This document shows positions 1 through 8,235 of a DNA stretch of 47,652 nt, in pieces; position 1 is the stretch's first letter; every line of letters starts with the position of its first letter. The DNA is from UBA1227 sp045599345. Its GTDB lineage: Bacteria > Bacillota > Clostridia > Oscillospirales > Acutalibacteraceae. The notes beneath the pieces are model-generated. The model worked only from the letters and a program-made list of their open reading frames with translations, was not told the DNA's origin and ran no database searches. The stretch lies in the NCBI GenBank assembly GCA_045599345.1, contig JAZRVV010000034.1, positions 1-47,652 on the forward strand, written 5' to 3'. Position numbers and translations under genes: made by a program.

Positions 1-1
1 T

Positions 2-724
2 ATGCTCAATAATTTTCGCAATGTAAGTGGCTCAAGCAAGATATGGCGAAGCGCCACTATATACAGCAAAGGCCTAACAGATGAAGAAAAAGCTCAGCTT
101 GACAGCTTGGGGCTTGATAGGGTGTTTGACTTGCGTTGTAAAAGTGAAGCACGAGAGAAGCCTGATTATATACCGGCTGGTGCTTCATATGTACGCCTCA
201 ACACAATCAATGCACAGAAATATAGGTATGTATTAACAGACCTTCGCTCACGCATTCTTGCAGGCCACCTTGTTGGACCATTTGAGTATAAACTTAAGAA
301 GAATAAGTTTGATTCATACCCAGCAATTGCGGACTCACCAGTATGGGAGGAAGTATTTGCTGCAATGGACAGGGGAGAGAAATTCCTTTTTCACTGTACA
401 GAGGGCAAAGACCGTACCGGTATCTGTGCGGTAATAATTGAGCATTGTTTTGGTATATCAGATGATGAGATAATGCAAAACTATATGCTCTCAAACAAGC
501 TTCGTCCTGCAAAGGATAGGTCTAAGCTAAAATATGTAGGCTTTAACGAGAGGCGTATTGCGGATATCAAATATGCCGAGACAACTCATGAGGAGTTGCT
601 CATTCATGCATATAATTTCGTAAATGAAAAATATGGAAGCCTTGATCAAATGCTACTTCAAAAATTCAATGTTACAGAGGAACGCAAGGCTCGTTGGAAG
701 GAAATCTATTGTGACACAAACTGA
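2..724 (+). CDS. Tyrosine/dual-specificity phosphatase, probably 5'-partial
   Basis: Protein-tyrosine phosphatase of the bacterial Y-phosphatase-3 type, which hydrolyses phosphotyrosine or phosphoinositide-like substrates. The signature P-loop HCTEGKDRTG is visible near residue 132; it carries the nucleophilic Cys and the phosphate-binding Arg (C-x5-R). The upstream segment VFDLRCKSEAREKPD is the usual substrate-loop region of this family. The first visible Met is at the very edge of the window, and family members usually have about 15-25 more residues before the NNFR segment, so the true start probably lies upstream. The 3' end overlaps the MATE gene by 14 bases, suggesting co-translation. 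Substrate unknown. Confidence 0.85.
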   Translation: MLNNFRNVSGSSKIWRSATIYSKGLTDEEKAQLDSLGLDRVFDLRCKSEAREKPDYIPAGASYVRLNTINAQKYRYVLTDLRSRILAGHLVGPFEYKLKKNKFDSYPAIADSPVWEEVFAAMDRGEKFLFHCTEGKDRTGICAVIIEHCFGISDDEIMQNYMLSNKLRPAKDRSKLKYVGFNERRIADIKYAETTHEELLIHAYNFVNEKYGSLDQMLLQKFNVTEERKARWKEIYCDTN

Positions 725-2051
725 GAAAATGCTAAATACGCCAGTTAATAAACTGGTTGCATCTCTTGCTATTCCAGCAATAATTAGCATGCTTGTTACA
801 AACATATATAACCTCGTCGACACCGCATTTATTGGTACACTTGGTACCAGTGCAAGCGGTGCTGTCGGGGTCGTATTTGGTTATATGGCAATAATCCAAG
901 CCATAGGCTTTATGTTTGGTCAGGGCTCAGGTATTATGATGTCACGAAACCTTGGTGACGGTAATACCAAGATTGGTAATATGTACGCATCCACTGGTGT
1001 GTTTGCATCAACATTAATCGGTGTAATCTTTGCAATTATCACTGCAATTTGGATGGATCCTATCATTACTTTCCTTGGCAGTACGCCTACAATTGCGCCA
1101 TATGCCAAGGAGTATATCAAATATATCCTAATCGCTGCACCAGCGATGACTGCAAGCTTTGCACTCAACAACATTTTAAGGTTTGAGGGTAGGGCAAAGC
1201 TTGGTATGATTGGCCTGATTTCAGGCGCAGTACTCAATATCGCTGGTGACGCGCTGTTTATCTTTAAGTTTGATATGGGTATAAAAGGCGCAGGACTTTC
1301 AACCTGTATTGCTCAATACATAGGTGTTTTCATCCTTGCATTGCCATTTATAAGACGCAAGACAATTGTTACACTAAATCCAAAGTATGCATCACTTAAA
1401 CTCAAGGTATATGGTGAGGTTGCTGGCATAGGCATGCCAAGCCTTATAAGGCAAGGTCTTTCAAGTATTGCAACTATTATCCTCAACAACCTTGCCGGTC
1501 AATACGGCGATGCTGCAGTGGCAGCAATGAGCATTTCTACACGTATTTCATTCTTGGCATTTGGTGTGGCACTTGGCATAGGCCAAGGATTCCAGCCAGT
1601 TTCAAGTTTTAGCTATGGTGCTAAAAAGTTTAGGAGACTTCGTGATTCACTAGCCTTTACAATGGTTACTGCCGAAACTGTGCTTTGTTGTTTGCTTGCT
1701 GTAATCTATATCTTTGCGCCACAACTTATTTGGATGTTCCGCCATGATATGGCGGTAGTAGAAATAGGGCAGAGGGCACTGCGATATCTTGTCGCTTCTA
1801 TGGTATTCCTTGCTGCTTCTTCACTCTGTGAAATGCTCTTCCAGACCACTGGAAAGAGCGGCTATGCATCGATACTTGCTGCGCTTCGCAATGGCCTTTT
1901 GTTCATCCCAGCGCTCATTATCTTTGAATCGCTCTGGGGACTGCGTGGCATCGAACTCGCTCAGCCCGCAGCGTATCTGCTCACATACATTCCATCATTT
2001 TTCTTGTTATTTAGATATCTAAAATACGAACTACCAAAAGAGGACAGTTGA
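711..2051 (+). CDS. MATE family efflux transporter
   Basis: Multidrug and toxin extrusion (MATE) family secondary transporter, about 446 residues with roughly 12 hydrophobic segments. The N-terminal signature is recognisable: PVNKLVASLAIPAIISML followed by a VDTAFIG motif, the usual first-helix region of NorM/DinF-like proteins, and a second-half repeat beginning around IGMPSLIRQG. It would export cationic or other small molecules using a Na+ or H+ gradient. I chose the GTG at 711 because GGAAGG lies 9 bases upstream; the ATG at 729 is an alternative. An in-frame ATG at 624 lies deep inside the preceding phosphatase gene and is unlikely. It overlaps that gene and ends inside its own terminator hairpin. 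Confidence 0.88.
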   Translation: MTQTEKMLNTPVNKLVASLAIPAIISMLVTNIYNLVDTAFIGTLGTSASGAVGVVFGYMAIIQAIGFMFGQGSGIMMSRNLGDGNTKIGNMYASTGVFASTLIGVIFAIITAIWMDPIITFLGSTPTIAPYAKEYIKYILIAAPAMTASFALNNILRFEGRAKLGMIGLISGAVLNIAGDALFIFKFDMGIKGAGLSTCIAQYIGVFILALPFIRRKTIVTLNPKYASLKLKVYGEVAGIGMPSLIRQGLSSIATIILNNLAGQYGDAAVAAMSISTRISFLAFGVALGIGQGFQPVSSFSYGAKKFRRLRDSLAFTMVTAETVLCCLLAVIYIFAPQLIWMFRHDMAVVEIGQRALRYLVASMVFLAASSLCEMLFQTTGKSGYASILAALRNGLLFIPALIIFESLWGLRGIELAQPAAYLLTYIPSFFLLFRYLKYELPKEDS

Positions 2052-2064
2052 TGTCCTCTTTTTT
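2039..2064 (+). terminator. Intrinsic terminator after MATE gene
   Basis: Perfect 8-bp stem (2039-2046 with 2052-2059) around a 5-nt loop, followed by a run of T. The stop codon of the MATE gene lies in the loop. Confidence 0.85.
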
Positions 2065-2077
2065 AATACATTTTATA

Positions 2078-2106
2078 TTGATTATCTGATATCATTCCTT
2101 TATAAT
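2078..2106 (+). promoter_or_regulatory. Sigma-A type promoter
   Basis: TTGATT (2078-2083), a 17-bp spacer and a perfect TATAAT (2101-2106), 55 bases before the next start codon. It would drive the monocistronic gene that follows. Confidence 0.75.
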
Positions 2107-2161
2107 ATGCTTGTTCTATAAAATAAGATGTCTTAAAAAAGCATATAAAGGAGAATGAATA

Positions 2162-3016
2162 ATGGGTACTTTAACAAGCAAGAAAGACAAGACAAAATTC
2201 TATGGCCATTACTACAAGCAGTATACAAAGGATAAGCAGAAGGTATTTGGCATTATCCCTGGTATAGCAGAAGAGGGTGGCACACTTCAGGTAATCACAG
2301 ATAAGAAAGCATACAATTTTACTTTCCCAACAGCTGAAATGGGCGATACAATCAAAGTTGGTAATAGTGAATTTACAAACGATGGAATGAAAATCGACCT
2401 TCCAGAAATCAAGGGTGAACTCAAGTTCCGTGATACAACACCAATTGCTTATGACTTTATGGGCTTTTTAAAGTATCTTCCACTTGAGGATAGACATTCT
2501 ATTATTAGTATTCGTCACAGAACATCTGGTAAGATTATGGTAGAAGGCGAGGAGTACGACTTCACAGATGGTTACGGCTATCATGAGTGCGACAGCGGCG
2601 AACAGTTCCCAGCAGCGCACATGTGGATTCAGTGCAATAGCTTTGATGATCCTGATGATACAGCTATCGTTGCTTGTATAGCTCAGGTTCCTGTACTTGG
2701 TATTCCAGTACGTGGTTCTATTGTTGTTATTAATAGAAAGGGACATAAGGAGAACAGACTCTCAACTTATTTCCTTGCACTTACAAGTCTCAAGAAGGAC
2801 AAGATTACACTCTGGCAGTTCCCAAATAGAAAGTTTGTTATCGATGTACTTGATGAGGGTACAGCACACGGTCTTGTATCAGCATCTAATGGTAATATGA
2901 CAGAAGAACTTCGCGAAGCTAATAATGCAACTTGCAGATTCCGTTATTACAAGTCTGGCAAACTTCAGTTTGACTTGACATCTGAGCACGTTGGTTACGA
3001 GAGAAGACATCTTTAA
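2162..3016 (+). CDS. Tocopherol-cyclase-like family protein, function unknown
   Basis: I recognise only distant family resemblance. The segment with GYGYHECDSGEQFP and HMWIQCNSF (about residues 140-165) resembles the conserved Gly-Tyr ... Trp-Gly-x-Ser-Phe-Pro ... Trp-x-Gln-x-Asn region of the tocopherol cyclase family, which also has many uncharacterised bacterial members. The opening FYGHYYKQY stretch fits too. The protein is soluble, 284 residues, beta-rich and without a signal peptide. Tocopherol synthesis is not expected in an anaerobic Clostridium relative, so the substrate is unknown, perhaps a lipid or isoprenoid. It has its own strong promoter, a good SD (AAAGGAGA) and its own terminator. 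Codons lean toward AAG and C-ending forms, suggesting high expression. Confidence 0.55.
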   Translation: MGTLTSKKDKTKFYGHYYKQYTKDKQKVFGIIPGIAEEGGTLQVITDKKAYNFTFPTAEMGDTIKVGNSEFTNDGMKIDLPEIKGELKFRDTTPIAYDFMGFLKYLPLEDRHSIISIRHRTSGKIMVEGEEYDFTDGYGYHECDSGEQFPAAHMWIQCNSFDDPDDTAIVACIAQVPVLGIPVRGSIVVINRKGHKENRLSTYFLALTSLKKDKITLWQFPNRKFVIDVLDEGTAHGLVSASNGNMTEELREANNATCRFRYYKSGKLQFDLTSEHVGYERRHL

Positions 3017-3031
3017 TCAATAAATATAAAT

Positions 3032-3071
3032 GCCACCAGGGTAGAAATATACCTGGTGGCTATTTTTATTT
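3032..3071 (+). terminator. Intrinsic terminator after tocopherol-cyclase-like gene
   Basis: Perfect 9-bp GC-rich stem (3032-3040 with 3052-3060), an 11-nt loop and the T-rich tail TATTTTTATTT. Confidence 0.9.
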
Positions 3072-3124
3072 AAATAGTATTATGGGGAAGATAATACTTT
3101 ACTTTGGATCTTAATTGTGATATA

Positions 3125-3152
3125 ATTATACAAAATAAATGTTTTGTATAAT
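3125..3152. repeat. Perfect 28-bp inverted repeat, 11-6-11, dif-like
   Basis: Left arm 3125-3135 is the exact reverse complement of right arm 3142-3152 (TTTTGTATAAT), with the 6-base centre TAAATG. An 11-6-11 layout over 28 bp is the architecture of Xer/dif recombination sites. The right arm matches the XerD-type half-site of B. subtilis dif, as I recall it, at 8 of 11 positions. It lies 277 bp upstream of a tyrosine recombinase gene. A chance AT-rich palindrome or a promoter-linked operator remains possible. Confidence 0.4.
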
Positions 3153-3156
3153 ATAG

Positions 3157-3260
3157 GGCAGTAGGAAACCAAAATAATGCCAAATAACGTATTTATTATG
3201 GTTTCTGCCACTTTTATAGTATCTTATACTATATTGTTATATATGGCTCATTTTACTGCC
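3157..3260 (+). other. Candidate structured RNA with alternative pairings
   Basis: GGCAG (3157-3161) and GAAACC (3165-3170) can pair with GGTTTCTGCC (3200-3209), giving a long imperfect hairpin. GGCAGTA (3157-3163) can instead pair perfectly with TACTGCC (3254-3260), enclosing the 8-bp palindrome at 3215-3233. The two folds exclude each other. No known family is recognised. Confidence 0.3.
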
Positions 3261-3428
3261 TCGTTTCTAGCCAATCAGTTTTTTTAGCTTAACAGTTCTT
3301 CATTTTAAAAATTTCTATTCGATGCTTATTTTCTAAAAATACTCATCTTATCAGATTTTTTTAAATGAATAACTCATCAATAAAAAATTTCTATCGTCTC
3401 AAAACGAGTTTGCATTTTGGAGGTTTTT

Positions 3429-4445
3429 ATGATTACGCGTGCTGATTACATTGAATTCCCAGATATCATGGTTGAATTCCTAAATTACATGGATGCTATT
3501 AAAAATCGCTCTAAAAACACAATATCTGAATATGCATCTGATCTGCGTCTATTCTTTAGATTCCTAAAGTATTATAAAGGTCTTGTTGCTGTTTCGGATA
3601 TATCAGATGATGAAGAGTTTTCTAAAATACCTATCAAAGACTGCGATGAAGAATTTGTTAAAAAAATAACAATAACTGACGCCTATGCTTTTTTAGCCTT
3701 TTGTAAAGATGATCGTCAGAACTCTGCACGCACAAGAGCTCGTAAGGTATCAACACTACGTGACTTCTTTAAATTTTGTAAGACTCAAAAAGGTATTATT
3801 AAAGAGGATCCAATGGCAAGCCTTGACTCCCCTAAACTCAAACAAACGCTTCCAAAATATTTAACTTTAGAGGAAGCAACAAGCTTACTTCGTACCTCAT
3901 TTGAGGGACCAAATAAAGAGCGCGATTTTGCTATAATTACGTTGTTTTTAAACTGTGGAATGCGTCTTTCAGAGCTTGTGTCGTTAAACTATACAGACAT
4001 ACGTGATGACAATACAATCAAGGTACTTGGCAAAGGTAATAAAGAAAGAACCATTTACTTAAATGACGCTTCAATCTCGGCAATAAATGAGTATATGAGA
4101 GTACGCCCACGTGACGGTGTTAAGGACCCTGAGGCGCTATTTTTAAGTAATAGATTACAGCGAATCAGCCCAAAAACTGTACAGCACCTGGTATACAAGG
4201 CGCTTGACAAGGCCGGTCTTGAAGGTTATTCTACTCATAAGCTAAGACACACGGCTGCAACACTCATGTATCAATATGGTGATGCTGATGTGCTTGTTTT
4301 AAAAGAGATTTTGGGCCACGAAAATGTTGGAACCACTCAAATCTATACGCATGTTGTCAATGATCAGCTCAAAACTGCTACTGACAACAACCCACTAAAT
4401 TCAACTAAAATTCTTAAGGATATAAACGAAAGCGAGAAGAAATAA
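3429..4445 (+). CDS. Tyrosine recombinase, XerC/XerD-like
   Basis: Site-specific tyrosine recombinase of 338 residues. The N-terminal SAM-like core-binding domain covers about residues 10-125. The catalytic domain has the complete residue set: Arg in NCGMRLSEL, Lys in GKGNKER, His and Arg in HKLRHTAATL, His in LGHENVG and the nucleophilic Tyr in TTQIYTH. It is slightly longer than typical XerC/D (about 300), with an acidic insertion around residues 55-75. The start is the ATG at 3429, five bases after GGAGG; an in-frame TTG at 3417 overlaps that SD. It overlaps the TetR gene by one base. It could resolve chromosome dimers at the nearby dif-like repeat or serve a local inversion or integration; no phage genes are nearby. 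Confidence 0.88.
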   Translation: MITRADYIEFPDIMVEFLNYMDAIKNRSKNTISEYASDLRLFFRFLKYYKGLVAVSDISDDEEFSKIPIKDCDEEFVKKITITDAYAFLAFCKDDRQNSARTRARKVSTLRDFFKFCKTQKGIIKEDPMASLDSPKLKQTLPKYLTLEEATSLLRTSFEGPNKERDFAIITLFLNCGMRLSELVSLNYTDIRDDNTIKVLGKGNKERTIYLNDASISAINEYMRVRPRDGVKDPEALFLSNRLQRISPKTVQHLVYKALDKAGLEGYSTHKLRHTAATLMYQYGDADVLVLKEILGHENVGTTQIYTHVVNDQLKTATDNNPLNSTKILKDINESEKK

Positions 4446-5122
4446 TGGCAAGAAAACGTAATGAAGCGGAGCGCGAAAGGCTCCTTCAAGTTGCTTACAA
4501 ATTGATGACAGAGCAAGGCTTTGAAAACACTTCTCTTTCTGATATTGCAAAAACTGCTAATATTACAAAGTCCCTTGTTCAGTATTATTTTCCAGCAAAA
4601 GAAATTATTGCAACAACACTAATTGAGCGTGGTCTTAATACTATTTTAAAACAAATATCCAATGACAAAGACCTAGAGTTCCCAAACAGCACCATTATGG
4701 GACTTGCAGTTGGATATGTACTCTTTAACTATTCTTTTAATAACAATATAATTACTAAGTATTTAATTCAAGAATACCTAGAAAATCGTCTCTACACAAT
4801 GCAAGTAGTTGATGCTGGCCTTAACTGGTTTGAGGAAAAAGAACCAAGGCTTTTCGCAAAGCTTCGTGAAGAAGACCCACACTTTGATGACAAGTTATCA
4901 TTTGCTTTTGGTGGCATAATTGAGTATGTCTATGAGTGCAATGAAAATGGTCAAGAAATTGACAGTGACTTTGTCATTGAATATGCGCTAAAAATGCTTG
5001 AACCTACTTTTAAAATCATCGTCGATGATGATAATGCTACATTAAATTTAGCTCAATATTTCCCAGATGGTTGGTTTGAAAAGCATGTTAAAGAATACAA
5101 TAGAATGATGTTTGGATTATAA
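4445..5122 (+). CDS. TetR family transcriptional regulator
   Basis: DNA-binding repressor of 225 residues. The N-terminal TetR helix-turn-helix spans about residues 8-55, with the typical run MTEQGFENTSLSDIAKTANI then the recognition helix ending LVQYYFPAKEII. The remaining helical part would be the ligand-binding and dimer domain and is not assignable to a ligand. The ATG shares its A with the stop codon of the recombinase gene, so the two are translationally coupled. That is an unusual pairing: the regulator may control the recombinase unit itself. It ends just before a strong bidirectional terminator. Confidence 0.85.
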   Translation: MARKRNEAERERLLQVAYKLMTEQGFENTSLSDIAKTANITKSLVQYYFPAKEIIATTLIERGLNTILKQISNDKDLEFPNSTIMGLAVGYVLFNYSFNNNIITKYLIQEYLENRLYTMQVVDAGLNWFEEKEPRLFAKLREEDPHFDDKLSFAFGGIIEYVYECNENGQEIDSDFVIEYALKMLEPTFKIIVDDDNATLNLAQYFPDGWFEKHVKEYNRMMFGL

Positions 5123-5125
5123 AAC

Positions 5126-5160
5126 AAGCCTGGTAAGTGTAAACTTACCAGGCTTTTGTT
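5126..5160. terminator. Bidirectional terminator between convergent genes
   Basis: Perfect 12-bp stem (5126-5137 with 5144-5155) and a 6-nt loop, with TTTTGTT on the + side and a GTTTT tail on the - side. It serves both the TetR unit and the kinase gene. Confidence 0.88.
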
Positions 5161-5161
5161 A

Positions 5162-7726
5162 TTACTTAATAAAGTAATTAAGTGTGTTGATTAAGACATC
5201 AAGTGTAATTGGCTTTGAAATATGCGCATTCATTCCAGCCTCAAGCGACTTCTGCTTATCATCCTCAGACGCATTTGCTGTCATCGCTATAATTGGAATT
5301 TTACGAACGCCCTCAACATCCGTTAGACTACGTATCATTTTAGTAGCCTCTAAACCGCCCATATTTGGCATTTGGATGTCCATGAGAATCACGTCATAAT
5401 GACCGCCATTTGGATAGGATTTGACCTTTTCTATAGCCTCAAGACCATCACTTGCTTCCTCAACGAGCATACCCATATCAATCAAGATATCTTTTGCAAT
5501 TTCTTTGTTAAGTTCATTGTCCTCAACAAGGAGTATTGTTTTACCATTGAGTTTGTCTTGAACAATATCAACAAGTGGTAACTTTGATCCAATTGTTGCA
5601 TCAGAATGAGCAAATTCAAATACAATTTTTACTGTTGTACCAACACCAACTTCACTGTCGATGTAAATTGCGCCATTCATCATATCGACAAGTTTCTTGG
5701 TAATAGTCATACCAAGACCAGCGCCTTGAATACCACTGTTTGTTGATGTCTCTTCTCTAGAAAACGATTCAAAGATACGGTCAACAAATTCTTTGCTCAT
5801 TCCCCTACCAGTATCTGTGATAGTGAATACATACTTTGAAGATTCTGGAAGTTCACTGAAGGATTCAGAAACTGATATCTTGATGTCTCCGCCCTCATCA
5901 GTATACTTAATAGAATTTCCAACGATGTTGGTAAGAATACGATTAAGCCTGTACTCATCTGTGATAACTCCGTTGTTACTACAGGAATAATCAAGTTCCA
6001 TATTTAAACTCTTTTGTTTTGCAGAGAAGTCCATAATTTCATAGAACTTTTCAATGCAGTGCTTTAGGTCAACTGGAGCATTTGAAATCTTGACATTTCC
6101 ACTCTCAACACGTGACATGTCAAGAATATCATTGATAAGACTAAGGAGCTGATTTCCAGAAATTTTAACCTTTTCAAGGTAATCAAGTGTCTTGTCCTTG
6201 TCATCAATATACTTTTCTGCCATGTTGGTAAATCCAAGAATAGCATTCATTGGAGTTCTAATATCATGGCTCATCGAGAACAAGAAATCAGACTTGGCAG
6301 AATTTGCAATGTTTGCTTTCTCAAGGGCATCCTTGAGGTCCTGACTGTTCTTGAGTTCACGACGAATAAAAGCATCATTTTGAGTTATACAAAGAGCAAT
6401 AGTCTTTGGTGGCTCATTTTCTCTTTCAAACTTAACGAACTTAATTTCAAAATAGTGATCATGGATATTTTTAAGTTCAAGTTTAAATGATTTCTTTTCA
6501 AGCAATTCATCTTTGATGTTTTGATAAGTTATCTTGCTGTCATAAAGTGAAAGAGCGTCAATATGAATTAATTCGCGAAGAGCCTTAATAGCATCAGATA
6601 CTCTTGTAACATTATCAAGATAATGCCCAATCATTTTTTCGAATTTAGGTATTGAAGAATAGAGTTCATAAGACTCATCCTTCGTATGAATAAGGGCAAG
6701 AGCATCATATTCCGTTGCCAAAACGTTTAGAATTGCTGTTTTGCGACGAACCTCTTCACCCTGCTCAGTTATAATCTGATCCTGAAGTTTGAGCTCCTCG
6801 ACTATTTCAAGGTCATTTACCCTTCTGATTATTACGTAAAGAAGAGCAATACCGAGTGAGATTAATCCAATATTAATTGCAAAGATAAGTACATTTATCT
6901 GCTCATGCCAAGACAGATATGTTGATGCTGCAACATTCCAAGTAGTTCCATAAATCTCTTGGGATACTATTGACACATTTCTCTCATCGAGCTTAACAAG
7001 AGGATGCTCGGACTCGCATATAGTGATTCCATCCTTGTTAAAGGCATCAGTCTTCCATACTTTACAAATATAGTCAGATGATTTATAGATTGAATCTATT
7101 TTGTCCTGAACTTTAGCAAATGCTAAATCGAGGTCAGTTGTAATTATAGCAAGGCCCCAATAAGTTTGCGCCCCTGTTTCATTGGTTACGAAAACAGGAA
7201 GAATAGTACGGATAATTCTGCCACCATCTGATGTCTCATATGGACCTGCAAGAAATACTTCTTTGCTATTCTTGACAAATTTTACTATATCGTCAGCAAT
7301 ACCGTTTGTATCATTGTTAAAGACATCTTTGCCAATCAAATCCTTGCCCAAATCCTTTGGATAGACATAACTGACAATATCATCCTCAGCAAACATTACG
7401 CTAGTAACTTCAGTAGGTTTACTCAAAAGTTCTGCAATACGATCAAATGTAGCTGCATCAACAGACTCACCGTCATAGTAATTGATATAATCCTGCATGA
7501 TAAAAATATCATTTGAATTTCCTGTGAGGATGTTGGCGATATCAGCACTTACCGAGTTTGCAAAAGCCAATATTCTATCTTTCTCACGGTTAACAGACGT
7601 AAAGAAATAGATAGAGACAAAAATGGCAATTACAAGATAAGCGCAAATGAATGCAACAAGGAAACTTGTATTAAGGACATTTTTCTTTATGAAGTTTTTA
7701 AGTTTTACAGTAAAAAACTCTTTCAC
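5162..7726 (-). CDS. Membrane hybrid sensor histidine kinase with receiver
   Basis: Hybrid histidine kinase of 854 residues. Order: short cytoplasmic start, transmembrane helix at about 20-43, an extracellular dCache-like sensor to about 280, a second helix (VLIFAINIGLISLGIALLY), coiled coil, a PAS-like segment, the HisKA box with phospho-accepting His in FSMSHDIRTPMNAILGF, and a HATPase domain with N box ILTNIVGNSIKYTDEGG, G1 DTGRGM and G2 GAGLGM. A C-terminal receiver follows, with LLVEDNELN, the phospho-Asp in ILMDIQMP and the conserved K in HISKP. No HPt domain or output domain is present, so phosphate must leave through another protein. The GTG start is supported by AGGTGA six bases upstream. 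It is transcribed alone, convergent with TetR. Signal unknown. Confidence 0.92.
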   Translation of the reverse strand: MKEFFTVKLKNFIKKNVLNTSFLVAFICAYLVIAIFVSIYFFTSVNREKDRILAFANSVSADIANILTGNSNDIFIMQDYINYYDGESVDAATFDRIAELLSKPTEVTSVMFAEDDIVSYVYPKDLGKDLIGKDVFNNDTNGIADDIVKFVKNSKEVFLAGPYETSDGGRIIRTILPVFVTNETGAQTYWGLAIITTDLDLAFAKVQDKIDSIYKSSDYICKVWKTDAFNKDGITICESEHPLVKLDERNVSIVSQEIYGTTWNVAASTYLSWHEQINVLIFAINIGLISLGIALLYVIIRRVNDLEIVEELKLQDQIITEQGEEVRRKTAILNVLATEYDALALIHTKDESYELYSSIPKFEKMIGHYLDNVTRVSDAIKALRELIHIDALSLYDSKITYQNIKDELLEKKSFKLELKNIHDHYFEIKFVKFERENEPPKTIALCITQNDAFIRRELKNSQDLKDALEKANIANSAKSDFLFSMSHDIRTPMNAILGFTNMAEKYIDDKDKTLDYLEKVKISGNQLLSLINDILDMSRVESGNVKISNAPVDLKHCIEKFYEIMDFSAKQKSLNMELDYSCSNNGVITDEYRLNRILTNIVGNSIKYTDEGGDIKISVSESFSELPESSKYVFTITDTGRGMSKEFVDRIFESFSREETSTNSGIQGAGLGMTITKKLVDMMNGAIYIDSEVGVGTTVKIVFEFAHSDATIGSKLPLVDIVQDKLNGKTILLVEDNELNKEIAKDILIDMGMLVEEASDGLEAIEKVKSYPNGGHYDVILMDIQMPNMGGLEATKMIRSLTDVEGVRKIPIIAMTANASEDDKQKSLEAGMNAHISKPITLDVLINTLNYFIK

Positions 7727-7752
7727 TTAGAATCACCTTGCAAACAATAAAA

Positions 7753-7783
7753 TGACCAGTGTGGGGTTCACACTGGTCAGGCA
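7753..7783 (-). terminator. Intrinsic terminator after yajC
   Basis: Perfect 11-bp stem (7753-7763 with 7769-7779), read on the - strand before the tail TTTTATTGTTT. Confidence 0.85.
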
Positions 7784-7787
7784 AAAA

Positions 7788-8186
7788 TTACTTCTTAGAT
7801 TTTGCTTCTGAAGCAGCCTTCATCTTAGCCTGCTTAATCTCCTCAGCCTTCTTGTCCGCTGTGATGTTCTTGGCGATAGCTGAACGAGTGAAGCGAATCT
7901 TGTTTCTGTCGGCACCAGTTTCAATATCAACTGATTCTTCCTTAACTGTAACAACTCGGCCAATCACACCGCCGATTGTTAATACCTCATCTCCGACCTT
8001 AATGCTGTCACGCATGTCCTTTTCGGACTGCTGCTGTTTTTTATCCTTTCTCATGATTATTGCAAAATAACCAATGATGAAAACAAAGAAAACAATCATT
8101 ATAAGGCTTGAGCCAGCAGATCCCTGCTGAGCAGCAGCTGCTCCACCCTGTGAAGAAGCCATGCTAAGTAAATATGCGAAATTCAT
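7788..8186 (-). CDS. yajC: Preprotein translocase subunit YajC
   Basis: Small single-span membrane protein of 132 residues, an accessory subunit of the Sec translocon that works with SecDF. One strongly hydrophobic helix (SLIMIVFFVFIIGYFAIIM, about residues 27-45) is followed by the YajC core: RKDKKQQQSEKDMRDSIKVG, GDEVLTIGGVIGRVV, and a lysine-rich tail that is longer than usual. The N-terminal Ala/Gln/Gly linker is low complexity. It follows tgt and queA, the classic queA-tgt-yajC arrangement; secD/secF are not present downstream, where a terminator and the kinase gene lie instead. Confidence 0.92.
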   Translation of the reverse strand: MNFAYLLSMASSQGGAAAAQQGSAGSSLIMIVFFVFIIGYFAIIMRKDKKQQQSEKDMRDSIKVGDEVLTIGGVIGRVVTVKEESVDIETGADRNKIRFTRSAIAKNITADKKAEEIKQAKMKAASEAKSKK

Positions 8187-8235
8187 AGTTTAACTCCTTT
8201 ATTAATTACAATAAATTCTTAAATATTTTAACAGA

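Larger units (their letters stand above)
3072..3428. other. Palindrome-rich AT gap before the recombinase gene
   Basis: About 360 bases with no credible gene. It holds a perfect 28-bp inverted repeat at 3125-3152, a longer imperfect hairpin at 3157-3209, a perfect 8-bp palindrome with a 3-nt loop at 3215-3233, and a TACTGCC at 3254-3260 that could pair with 3157-3163. A possible promoter overlaps the start of this block (TTTACT at 3097-3102, then a 17-bp spacer and TATAAT at 3120-3125). The rest (3261-3418) is AT-rich; I see nothing further in it except the SD GGAGG at 3419-3423. Confidence 0.7.
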
